Assembly (NCBI GenBank): GCA_017469625.1
Contig: JAFUGA010000038.1
Coordinates: 1-32,724, forward strand
From: Bacteroidales bacterium
GTDB taxonomy: Bacteria > Bacteroidota > Bacteroidia > Bacteroidales > P3
Reading direction: 5' to 3'
Length of the DNA: 32,724 bases
Shown: in pieces, positions 24,761 through 31,831 of the stretch
How the letters are laid out: each line of letters begins with the position of its first letter
Position numbering within the stretch: position 1 is the first letter of the stretch
Translations under genes and position numbers: made by a program
The notes under the pieces: generated by a model
What the model saw: the letters and a program-made list of their open reading frames with translations, nothing else
What the model was told of the DNA's origin: nothing
Databases searched by the model: none

Positions 24761-25888
24761 TCAATATTCTTTGATTTTTACTTTTGTAATTGTGTTACCC
24801 TTTACATTTGTAATTTTTCCGTAAGGTTCTTTTTTATCAAGGAATACATAAAAGAATTTATTATTTAACCCCTGTTCATCTATTAACCTAAATTTTATTT
24901 CGTTCCTTTTCTTATTCATTTCACCATCTTCTAATATTGTGAAATTTTTTCCATCTTTATCTATAGCATAACCATTAAACACCATTACAGAATCGTATCT
25001 CATAGAAACTTTATAAGGAATAAAATAAAAAATTTCTCCATTCTTTCGTTCGGCTTCATACAGTTTGTTTTCAAAACGCTGGATAGGTTCTCTATTTATA
25101 GTTTTATTCACAAGAATTTTATAACCTAAATCATTGAGATACTGTTTTATACTATCAATAGGCAAAGATACTTCCGTTCCTCCTATTTCCAACAAATCAT
25201 TTTTAAACAACAAAGGGGCAACATCAAAATATATATCATTTTCTGTAAAATAATAGTAATTCAAAATATATTTCTTTCCTCTGCTCAGCATAATATCACA
25301 AAATGTAACACTATCTGGGTAATTTTCTTTATAATAATTGGTATCTCCCATAAATTCAGGTCCCAACTGTTTACAGATTTCACCATATACAAATTCAATA
25401 AAACTATCAAGTTTTGAAGAATCTATAAAATCTTTGCATAAATAAATATCTCCTGTTTGCGGATTAAAATTGTAGTAGTTATTTACATAGTTGCCTGTAT
25501 AAGGATTCTGTGTTTCCAGTAAATCAAAAGACCAACAAAGTTCATCATTGCGATGTTCGTGGTAAAAAATATCCGTTCTCATTCCAAAATGATAATCCCC
25601 ATCATAAAAACATACTTTATCAAAAAGAGTACTATCATTGTTCAAATAAATATTGTGAAGTTCATTAAGTTGAATATAAGTATTGATTTTTGTTTCTACA
25701 GTCTTGTTTTCACACTGTGCTATAGGAATTTCTATACCGTCTTTTTCTATACCATCTTTAGTTATTGTGTGTACTTTTATATGGTTAATATTCTGACTAT
25801 TAACCAATACAAAAGTAAATAAAAACAAAGCAAAAAGAATGCTCGTTTTCGTATTTTCAAGGTTTATATTTCTAAAAAAAGACTTCAT
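24761..25888 (-). CDS. Secreted protein of unknown function, possibly DUF3298/RsiV-like
   Basis: A 375-residue protein with an N-terminal signal-like hydrophobic segment after a short basic leader (TKTSILFALFLFTFVLVNSQ), so probably exported. The middle part (YNFNPQTGDIYLCKDFIDSS then ...FIEFVYGEICKQL, and later YYFTENDIYFDVAPLLF) recalls the DUF3298/DUF4163 domain, where a substrate-like 'TGxxxxLxDLF' and 'Y..F' pattern occurs, but the match is by eye and weak. An internal duplication KDGIEKDGIE is present near residue 45. A good promoter lies upstream, and the gene is single. I assign no function. Confidence 0.6.
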   Translation of the reverse strand: MKSFFRNINLENTKTSILFALFLFTFVLVNSQNINHIKVHTITKDGIEKDGIEIPIAQCENKTVETKINTYIQLNELHNIYLNNDSTLFDKVCFYDGDYHFGMRTDIFYHEHRNDELCWSFDLLETQNPYTGNYVNNYYNFNPQTGDIYLCKDFIDSSKLDSFIEFVYGEICKQLGPEFMGDTNYYKENYPDSVTFCDIMLSRGKKYILNYYYFTENDIYFDVAPLLFKNDLLEIGGTEVSLPIDSIKQYLNDLGYKILVNKTINREPIQRFENKLYEAERKNGEIFYFIPYKVSMRYDSVMVFNGYAIDKDGKNFTILEDGEMNKKRNEIKFRLIDEQGLNNKFFYVFLDKKEPYGKITNVKGNTITKVKIKEY

Positions 25889-25909
25889 TTACCACTTTCT
25901 AATTTTCTA

Positions 25910-25941
25910 CAAAGATACAAAAAAATCATGGAATAATCAAA
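25910..25941 (-). promoter_or_regulatory. Bacteroidota-type promoter
   Basis: On the minus strand there is TTTG (25938-25941), a 20-bp spacer and TATCTTTG (25910-25917), 22 bp before the ATG at 25888. This is a full match to the expected pattern and supports that start. Confidence 0.75.
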
Positions 25942-26002
25942 ACAATATATTTAGATTTTATAATACAATTTAACAACTATTTAATTATTCTATTTTAAAA
26001 AA

Positions 26003-27115
26003 TCAATTATCCATTTTCAAAATATAATTTGTACTTCTACCAGAAGAAGTCCCTTTTTTGAGAATATCTTTTTGTATCAAATCATTTATATCTCTTAGGG
26101 CTGTATCTTGCGAACATTTGTTTATCTTTGCCCATTTGGAAGAATTAAGTACTCCAAAAAAATCATCAAGCAAAAGGTTTATTACTTTTATCTGTCTTTC
26201 GTTGAAAACCTTGTTTCTATTCCTTTCCCAGAAACTTGTTTTCTCTACTATCTTTTTTACAAACTCTTTTCCATTGTTTATTGCTGTAGCCAAACATCTA
26301 AGAAACCACTCAAGCCAACGAGTTATATCCAAACTACCTTTTTGTGTCTTTTCTAAAATATCGTAATAGGTTTTTCTCTCCTTTAAAATCTCTGCCGACA
26401 TACTGTAAAATCTATACGGCAAGCCATCTGCTCGAGCAAGAAAAACATCTGTTATTATTCTGGCTATACGTCCATTGCCATCATCAAAAGGATGTATGGA
26501 AACGAACCAAAGATGCAGTATTGCCGCTTTCAAAACATCATCTACCATATCCTCTTTATTCGCCCACGAAAACAAATCTTCCATCATTGATTGCAAACTT
26601 TCCGAAGACGGTGCTTGGTAGTGAATTTTCTCTTTGCCCATTGCTCCCGAAACAACTTGCATAGGTTCTACAGATTGTCTATATTGAGCAACGTTTATAG
26701 GATAGCCATCGCTTACACCCATAGGAAACAAAGCCTTATGCCAAGCAAAAAGTTTATCTTGCGAAAGTTCCTCTTTGCAGTTCTGCACAGCGTCCATAAA
26801 AACATTAACTACACCCTCTATATAATGGTTTCTGTTTGCGTTGTTTATCTCTATACCTAAACGTCTTGCAACAGAAGAACGTACATCTTCACTATTCAAA
26901 ATAACACCTTCTATTTCTGCTGTTTTTATTATTTCTAAAGTTTCACTATCTAAAGCAGCCGAAACTATGGTATCAGAGTTGAAACCTATGATTTTGGCAA
27001 TACCATTCATCTCTCCTTGCAATGATTTAACATTTCCAAGAAGCAGATTTATCTTTTGAGTATCCCAAACAAAGTTTGGCCAATTCTCTTGTTGCCATAT
27101 CCATATCTTTCTCAT
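26003..27115 (-). CDS. Fic-domain protein (DUF4172-Fic), self-inhibited class II type
   Basis: Fic enzymes transfer AMP (or another nucleotide part) to hydroxyl side chains of target proteins. Of 370 residues, the N-terminal ~90 form a DUF4172-like domain (WIWQQENWPNFVWD), including the inhibitory helix motif TAEIEG at 65-70 ([S/T]xxxE[G/N]). The Fic core has the catalytic HPFDDGNGR at 208-216, and a C-terminal winged-helix follows (WAKINKCSQDTALRDINDLIQ). All active-site residues are intact, so it should be an active, inhibited AMPylator. The target is unknown. The start ATG 27113-27115 lies 8 nt after a TATCTTTG box (27124-27131), beyond which are the inverted repeats at 27156-27224. Confidence 0.92.
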   Translation of the reverse strand: MRKIWIWQQENWPNFVWDTQKINLLLGNVKSLQGEMNGIAKIIGFNSDTIVSAALDSETLEIIKTAEIEGVILNSEDVRSSVARRLGIEINNANRNHYIEGVVNVFMDAVQNCKEELSQDKLFAWHKALFPMGVSDGYPINVAQYRQSVEPMQVVSGAMGKEKIHYQAPSSESLQSMMEDLFSWANKEDMVDDVLKAAILHLWFVSIHPFDDGNGRIARIITDVFLARADGLPYRFYSMSAEILKERKTYYDILEKTQKGSLDITRWLEWFLRCLATAINNGKEFVKKIVEKTSFWERNRNKVFNERQIKVINLLLDDFFGVLNSSKWAKINKCSQDTALRDINDLIQKDILKKGTSSGRSTNYILKMDN

Positions 27116-27155
27116 AATGTTTGCAAAGATAGTTATTTTTACAGTAATAAAAGAA

Positions 27156-27224
27156 TTTTGCGGAGAAAATCTACTCTAATCTCCGCAAAATCTGCGGTGA
27201 ATACATTACCTTTTCTCCGCAAAA
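27156..27224. repeat. CTCCGCAAAA repeats upstream of the Fic gene
   Basis: TTTTGCGGAG (27156-27165) is the exact complement of CTCCGCAAAA at 27181-27190, and CTCCGCAAAA recurs at 27215-27224 (34 bp further), with a partial TCTGCGG between. The first arm could pair with either later copy. The position, about 40-110 bp upstream of the Fic start, suits an operator or an RNA structure. It is distinctly G+C richer than its surroundings. Confidence 0.6.
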
Positions 27225-27624
27225 AAGAAGAAATAATGTTCTTTAGATAAATAACATCTGTAGATTTATTGTAAATCTGTTGTTATTTTTTTCATTGTTT
27301 AAATGGTAGTAATTTATTGGTTTCTTGCTGTGTTGTTCAGGTAGGACAAATAAACTATTTTATTTTTCACAAGTTTAAAAACATTAAAAACTAATAATTT
27401 ACAAAAATTGTTTCTTTGAAGGTACACTTTTATAAAAAAGAGGTATTTTGTTTGCTTTTCAAAACATTATTTTTTGTAAAAATATTCTAAAAATACGTTA
27501 TAATTATAGAAAAAGAAGCTTTTTCTTGTCAATTTTACGCAAAAATTATTTATTTTTATTTTATTGAAAATCAGAGATAAGATTTATTATAATAAAATTT
27601 TATTGCGTTTTTTTTACACAATAT
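27225..27624. other. AT-rich gap between divergent Fic and vWA genes
   Basis: About 400 nt with very low G+C and many stops in all frames. I see no gene, RNA gene or clear repeat here. Confidence 0.6.
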
Positions 27625-27655
27625 TTTGGTAGTATAAATATTTGTTATAATTTTG
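27625..27655 (+). promoter_or_regulatory. Bacteroidota-type promoter for the vWA gene
   Basis: TTTG (27625-27628), a 19-bp spacer and TAATTTTG (27648-27655) give a full match, with a leader of about 35 nt before the ATG at 27697. Confidence 0.75.
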
Positions 27656-27696
27656 CGTCATAATAACACCAATAAAAAATAAAAATATATACAAAA

Positions 27697-28539
27697 ATGG
27701 AAAAGACAAAAGTTTTCAATGTCATAATACTTGACAAAAGCGGTTCTATGGATTATTTGCGTGAATACGCAGTAAACGGAGTAAATGAAACAATTTCCGG
27801 TATGAAAGTTTCACAAGACAAATATAAAGATACACAAGAGCATTATATACTTCTGAATGCTTTTTGTGGTCATGGTATAAGTTGCATATACAACAACATA
27901 AAAGTAAATGATGCAAAGAAAATATCAATGAACGATTATAACCCTTGCTGCAATACTCCGTTATTTGATGCTATGGGTATTACTCTTACAAAATTAGAAA
28001 AGAAGATAGACCATCTAAAAGACCACATGGTTTTTGTAACTATTATAACAGATGGAATGGAAAACTCTTCACATGAATTTGATAGCAAACAAATAAAAGA
28101 ACTTGTAAGTAGGTTGAAAGAAAAAGGTTGGAATTTTACTTATATGGGAACAAATCAAGATGTTGATGCTATTGCAGATAGTTTGAATATATCAAATCGT
28201 GTTGCTTTTTCTTACGATGGTGATGGTTTAAACCATGCTTATAATGAGATGAAATCACAAATGAACGATGAATATATGATTAGGGAAGAGTTAAGAATGA
28301 TGGAACGAAACGAAAATAGAAGTTACTCTAACGCTGAAAGAAGAGCCCTTTTTGAAAGAAGACGAATGGAAGAACAACAAAAAAGAAGAAATAAAGAAAA
28401 TGAAGATAATAGTTTTTCTACTGTTGAGGAAACAGATTCTTCATTAGAAGTAAAACAAGAAGAAAGAGTAAATGGTGAAAACGGAGAGAATAACAAGAAC
28501 GAAAAGAAAAAGAACTTTTTAAGAAGATTATTTAAATAA
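27697..28539 (+). CDS. von Willebrand factor A domain protein
   Basis: A 280-residue cytoplasmic protein with an N-terminal vWA domain: the metal-site motif DKSGSM at 13-18 (DxSxS), a threonine in the NTPLFDAMG loop, and TDGMENSS for the third MIDAS part. Residues ~200-280 are a very charged, low-complexity tail (RRALFERRRMEEQQKRRNKE, then Glu-rich, ending KKKNFLRRLFK) with no signal or membrane segment. vWA proteins of this form act as metal-dependent binding modules, for example in tellurium-resistance-like or stress systems. No partner gene such as a TerD, MoxR or phosphatase is adjacent, so its role is open. The Nudix gene follows after 67 nt, possibly with its own -7 box (TAATTTTG at 28568). 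Confidence 0.8.
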   Translation: MEKTKVFNVIILDKSGSMDYLREYAVNGVNETISGMKVSQDKYKDTQEHYILLNAFCGHGISCIYNNIKVNDAKKISMNDYNPCCNTPLFDAMGITLTKLEKKIDHLKDHMVFVTIITDGMENSSHEFDSKQIKELVSRLKEKGWNFTYMGTNQDVDAIADSLNISNRVAFSYDGDGLNHAYNEMKSQMNDEYMIREELRMMERNENRSYSNAERRALFERRRMEEQQKRRNKENEDNSFSTVEETDSSLEVKQEERVNGENGENNKNEKKKNFLRRLFK

Positions 28540-28606
28540 AAAATTAGATAATGATACAAATATGCCTTAATTTTGCAACTGTATTTTAAAATGGATTATT
28601 AAAATA

Positions 28607-29512
28607 ATGGAACAAAAAAGTTATACCTACAAATACCCCCACCCTGCAGTTACTGCCGACAATGTTATCTTTGCTTTTGATGGTAAGGATTTGAATATAC
28701 TTTTGATAAAAAGGAAGATAGAACCTTACAAAGATTGTTGGGCTTTTCCTGGTGGTTTTATGAATATAGATGAAACTATAGAAGAGTGTGCAAAAAGAGA
28801 ATTGCAGGAAGAAACAAATTTCAAGGTAGAAAGAATGGAGCAAATGATGTGCTTTTCTTCTGTACATAGGGACCCAAGAGAAAGAGTAATAACTATAGCT
28901 TTTTTTGCTTTGGTAAAAATGCAGGAAGTAAAAGCAGGCGATGATGCTTTAGAGGCAAAATGGTTTAAGTTAAAAGATGTACCTTCGTTGGCTTTTGACC
29001 ATGATTATATACTTCGAATTGCTCTAACTAAACTGAAAGAAAGAGTACATTTTGAGCCAATATGTTTTGAACTATTGGACAAAGAATTTACTATGACTGA
29101 ACTTCAAAGACTTTATGAGGCTATTCTTGGAGTCCATTTTGACAGAAGAAACTTTTTTAGAAAGATGCAAACTTGGGGAATACTTGACAGAGTAGAAGAT
29201 GATAATAGCAAAAATGAAGAAAATGAAGATTTTTCTTTGGATTTCTCAGAAAATACTACTCATAACAAGAAACTTGAAAGAATGAAAAAGATAAGGAATA
29301 TGCTTAAACAAGGTCCTAACTCAACTGCTTCTATACAAATGAATGATAATTCTCTTATCTTAGAAAAAAAAGAAGTTTTTTTGTCTGACAATACCTTGAT
29401 AGATGATATTAAAGAAGAAAAACATCGTCCTTCTCGCATACCATATAAATATACATTCAACATAGAACGTTATGAAAACAAAAAACAAGACGGCTTTAAA
29501 ATAGAATTCTAA
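28607..29512 (+). CDS. Nudix hydrolase / NrtR-like regulator with C-terminal winged helix
   Basis: A 301-residue protein. Residues ~14-150 form a Nudix domain with an intact box: G50-x5-E56-x7-R64-E65-x2-E68-E69 (GGFMNIDETIEECAKREL and QEET), so hydrolysis of an ADP-ribose-like substrate is possible. Residues ~155-215 (FTMTELQRLYEAILGVHFDR then RRNFFRKMQTWGILD) are the winged helix of the NrtR family, which includes NAD-synthesis regulators and the arabinose regulator AraR of Bacteroides. The last ~85 residues form a charged, low-complexity tail not typical of NrtR. No NAD or sugar genes lie beside it. It may be both enzyme and regulator. Confidence 0.85.
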   Translation: MEQKSYTYKYPHPAVTADNVIFAFDGKDLNILLIKRKIEPYKDCWAFPGGFMNIDETIEECAKRELQEETNFKVERMEQMMCFSSVHRDPRERVITIAFFALVKMQEVKAGDDALEAKWFKLKDVPSLAFDHDYILRIALTKLKERVHFEPICFELLDKEFTMTELQRLYEAILGVHFDRRNFFRKMQTWGILDRVEDDNSKNEENEDFSLDFSENTTHNKKLERMKKIRNMLKQGPNSTASIQMNDNSLILEKKEVFLSDNTLIDDIKEEKHRPSRIPYKYTFNIERYENKKQDGFKIEF

Positions 29513-29547
29513 AAAGATAGTTTGTAAATTTTGTATATTTATTTAAT

Positions 29548-29594
29548 AAATCTCTCCGTTTTATAATTATAACATAATAAAAACGGAGAGATTT
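29548..29594. terminator. Bidirectional terminator between convergent genes
   Basis: AAATCTCTCCGTTTT (29548-29562) pairs with AAAACGGAGAGATTT (29580-29594) around a 17-nt AT loop, a 15-bp perfect stem. It lies between the Nudix gene stop (29512) and the convergent Sel1 gene stop (29598). Confidence 0.75.
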
Positions 29595-29597
29595 ATA

Positions 29598-30482
29598 TTA
29601 TTCACCTATTTTTTTCAAAATATCTTTTGCAGGTTGGCAATTTTGTTTTGCTGCTTTTTTCCACCAATAAACTGCTTGTTTGTAATCTTGTGTTACCCCC
29701 TGACCTCTATAATAACATATTCCTAAAGTATATTGCGATTCTGCAAGGCCTTGTTCTGCTGCTTTTTTCCACCAATAAACTGCCTGTTTATAATTTTTCA
29801 TTACTACTTCTCCATAATAATACCATATTCCTAAATTATGTTGTGCCTCTCCGTATCCTTGTTCAGCCGCTTTTGTAAACCAATAAACTGCTTGTTTGTA
29901 ACCTTGTGTTACACCTTGACCTTTATAATAACAAAGTCCTAAATTAAACTGCGACTGTGCATTTCCTTGTTCTGCTGCTTTTGTATACCAATAGACTGCT
30001 AGTTTATAATCTTGTGTTACACCTTGACCTTTATCGTAACAGATTCCTAAAATACACTGTGCTTCTGCAAAGCCTTGTTCTGCTGCTTTTGTAAACCAAT
30101 AAACTGCTTGTTTGTAATCTTGTGTTACACCTTGACCTTTATGATAACAAAGTCCTAAACTACACTGTGCCTTTGCATCCCCTTGTTCTGCTACCTCTGT
30201 AAACCAATAAACTGCCTTTTTATAATCCAATTTTACACCCATACCATAATAATAAAATACTCCTAAATTATATTGTGCATCTGCAAGACCTTGTTCTGCT
30301 GCCTTTGTATACCAATAAACTGCTTGTTTATAATTTTGTGTTACATAATAACGTAATCCTAAATCATATTGTGCATCTGCATTTCCATTCTTGGCTTCTG
30401 TTTGCAAAGTATTTTTATTTTGTGTAAATATTCCTTTTGCACAAGCAAACAGTCTATCTAAAACAACTAATATTTTCTTCAT
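29598..30482 (-). CDS. Sel1-like repeat (SLR/TPR-type) protein
   Basis: A 294-residue alpha-solenoid protein made of one short and six 36-residue Sel1 repeats (AEAQCILGICYDKGQGVTQD, then YKQAVYWFTKAAEQG). Such proteins serve as scaffolds for protein-protein contacts and often act in envelope stress or host interaction. The N-terminus (MKKILVVLDRLFACAKGIF) is mildly hydrophobic and basic, but is a poor signal peptide. The repeats are alike at DNA level too (period 108 nt), so copy number may vary. Its start is at 30480-30482. It lies beyond the terminator at 30528-30555, so it needs its own promoter, which I did not find. Confidence 0.9.
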   Translation of the reverse strand: MKKILVVLDRLFACAKGIFTQNKNTLQTEAKNGNADAQYDLGLRYYVTQNYKQAVYWYTKAAEQGLADAQYNLGVFYYYGMGVKLDYKKAVYWFTEVAEQGDAKAQCSLGLCYHKGQGVTQDYKQAVYWFTKAAEQGFAEAQCILGICYDKGQGVTQDYKLAVYWYTKAAEQGNAQSQFNLGLCYYKGQGVTQGYKQAVYWFTKAAEQGYGEAQHNLGIWYYYGEVVMKNYKQAVYWWKKAAEQGLAESQYTLGICYYRGQGVTQDYKQAVYWWKKAAKQNCQPAKDILKKIGE

Positions 30483-30527
30483 TGTATTTTTTTGTATTTA
30501 ATTTTTATCAACTATTAAAAAATAAAA

Positions 30528-30555
30528 CACAGACAAGTTATTATACTTATCTGCG
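30528..30555 (-). terminator. Terminator downstream of small ORF B
   Basis: On the minus strand CGCAGATAAG (30555-30546) pairs along its full length (two G-U pairs) with CTTGTCTGTG (30537-30528), loop 8 nt, followed by TTTTATTTTTT. The CTTGTCTG arm is shared with the hairpin after small ORF A. Confidence 0.7.
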
Positions 30556-30591
30556 TTTATATTACTATTATAATATATAATTTTACTATTA

Positions 30592-30672
30592 TCACATATT
30601 CCCCCCCCCCATATAGTTATTTAATAATGAGGTGGTTAAAAGATTATTTATATGTAATATTTGTTTAATCAT
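30592..30672 (-). CDS. Small ORF B, 26 aa, with G tract (unrecognised)
   Basis: Encodes MIKQILHINN then LLTTSLLNNYMGGGNM, starting 3 nt after the stop of the ParE-like toxin gene. Its TTSLL..YMGG half and about 40 nt of DNA match small ORF A at 18719. The G tract is 10 long here (C at 30601-30610 on +) against 8 in A, so slippage-type length differences exist between copies. A strong terminator follows at 30528-30555. It may be co-transcribed with the toxin-antitoxin genes. No function can be assigned. Confidence 0.4.
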   Translation of the reverse strand: MIKQILHINNLLTTSLLNNYMGGGNM

Positions 30673-30675
30673 ATA

Positions 30676-30966
30676 TTAAAATTCTGTATTTATTTTATAA
30701 TTACTTCTTAAATCCAATATGGTTTTTATCTGTAATGTTTCTTTTTCTACACTGTATAATATTCTTCCTAAATTATTAACAGGGAATGAACGATATTTAT
30801 TGTTTTCTTTTATACCCATTTCTGGGAACTTACTCAACAAAAGAATAGTATCATTGTACTTCTGTAAAATATCCTCTGCTACTATTTTACCGAAATTCTC
30901 TGAACAATAAACAAATATATCTGTCAATCGCTCTACTGCCTTTTGTGAAAACTCAATCCTTAGCAT
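30676..30966 (-). CDS. RelE/ParE-superfamily toxin
   Basis: A 96-residue toxin of the ParE/RelE fold: N-terminal FSQKAVERLTDIFVYCSENFG helices, then the strand region MGIKENNKYRSFPVNNLGRILYSVEKETLQIKTILDLRSN, typical of ParE-type proteins (gyrase poison) or RelE-type ribonucleases. The sequence alone does not decide which. It overlaps the upstream antitoxin gene by 14 nt (ATG at 30964-30966), the usual arrangement for coupled expression. Confidence 0.82.
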   Translation of the reverse strand: MLRIEFSQKAVERLTDIFVYCSENFGKIVAEDILQKYNDTILLLSKFPEMGIKENNKYRSFPVNNLGRILYSVEKETLQIKTILDLRSNYKINTEF

Positions 30967-31141
30967 ATCTTTTTATAGCATACTTAAAGATTGCTTGTGC
31001 TTCGTCCCATGAGTAAGTCTGTTCGTTTGCAAACTGCATTTCCACTTCTTTCAATTCTTTATTAAAGTCTTCTTGTGTTTGCGGTCCAAACTTGGGCATA
31101 GACTTTAAAATATCATTCTTTTCTAATTCCAATGTTTCCAT
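30953..31141 (-). CDS. Antitoxin of the RelE/ParE-type pair
   Basis: A 62-residue acidic protein (METLELEKNDILKSMPKFGP and on to YSWDEAQAIFKYAIKRYAKD). I do not recognise a named DNA-binding fold, and it is assigned as antitoxin from its size, acidity and 14-nt overlap with the toxin gene. A TACTTTTG box (31163-31170, minus strand) lies 21 nt upstream of the ATG, without a clear TTTG partner. Confidence 0.75.
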   Translation of the reverse strand: METLELEKNDILKSMPKFGPQTQEDFNKELKEVEMQFANEQTYSWDEAQAIFKYAIKRYAKD

Positions 31142-31203
31142 ATTGTTTTTCTATTCTTTTTGCAAAAGTACAAAATATTTTTTAACTTGTAAATAATCAA
31201 CAA

Positions 31204-31476
31204 TTATTTATCCTCATAGTGTCCGTATGATGAGATAACTATAACTACTATTCCTTCTTCTCTTATCTCATAAATCAAACGATGTTTATCTGTTATGCGT
31301 CTTGACCATTGGTTTTTGCAATTGCCTTTCAACTGTTCAGGTTTTCCTGTTCCTGTTTTGGGGTGCTGTTGAAGTTCATCAAGCAATTTGATGACTTTTT
31401 GAAATGATTTAGGTTCAGATTTCTTTAATTTAGCCAAACCTTTTTTTGCATTATCTGTAAAATCAACGTAATACAT
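31204..31476 (-). CDS. YoeB/Txe-family mRNA interferase toxin
   Basis: A 90-residue ribosome-dependent endoribonuclease toxin. The family pattern is clear: LLDELQQHPKTGTGKPEQLK, then WSRRITDKHRLIYEI and a C-terminal VISSYGHYEDK, which includes the general base Glu region, the Arg and the terminal His-Tyr of YoeB. All appear intact. It starts 2 nt after the antitoxin stop, in one operon. Confidence 0.92.
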   Translation of the reverse strand: MYYVDFTDNAKKGLAKLKKSEPKSFQKVIKLLDELQQHPKTGTGKPEQLKGNCKNQWSRRITDKHRLIYEIREEGIVVIVISSYGHYEDK

Positions 31477-31478
31477 AA

Positions 31479-31736
31479 CTACAGAGTATTAAGAAAGTCG
31501 TGTAATTCTTCTTTGGAAGATACTCTTGTATAACAACCTTGCTCATAATCTTCCATAGTTTTGTCTATCATATCAAAAAATTCTTCTTTTGTCATAATAG
31601 TGTCGTCCTCAACAGTTTTTTCTTTTGATTTCTTTTTAATATAAGAACGCAAATCCTTTAAAATTTCAGGATTTTTAATATTTAGAATGCTTCTTATAAT
31701 ATCATTCTGTTGTCTTTCTATAGTTAAAGTTGCCAT
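31479..31736 (-). CDS. Antitoxin partner of the YoeB-family toxin
   Basis: An 85-residue protein from ATG 31734-31736 (MATLTIERQQNDIIRSILNI, ending VSSKEELHDFLNTL). The acidic C-terminal half is consistent with wrapping around the toxin. It lies directly before the YoeB gene. A TTG seven codons upstream is rejected because it falls in the TATCTTTG promoter box (31755-31762). It is not a classic Phd/YefM sequence by eye, but Bacteroidota YoeB genes often have this kind of partner. Confidence 0.8.
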   Translation of the reverse strand: MATLTIERQQNDIIRSILNIKNPEILKDLRSYIKKKSKEKTVEDDTIMTKEEFFDMIDKTMEDYEQGCYTRVSSKEELHDFLNTL

Positions 31737-31754
31737 AATCTTAAATATTTTCTG

Positions 31755-31762
31755 CAAAGATA
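31755..31762 (-). promoter_or_regulatory. -7 box of the YoeB module
   Basis: TATCTTTG on the minus strand is an exact TAnnTTTG match, 18 nt before the antitoxin ATG. The upstream TTTG is not evident. Confidence 0.45.
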
Positions 31763-31782
31763 TAAAAAGATTTTCATAAAAA

Positions 31783-31811
31783 AAGGTTGAGAACGAAATA
31801 TTCTCAACCTT
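31783..31811. terminator. Terminator of the second BspA-like gene
   Basis: AAGGTTGAGAA (31783-31793) pairs with TTCTCAACCTT (31801-31811). On the minus strand a run of T follows. It is nearly identical to the hairpin at 20798-20832 after the paralogue, so the duplication includes the 3' flank. Confidence 0.8.
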
Positions 31812-31831
31812 ATTTATTATAGAATTGTTTT

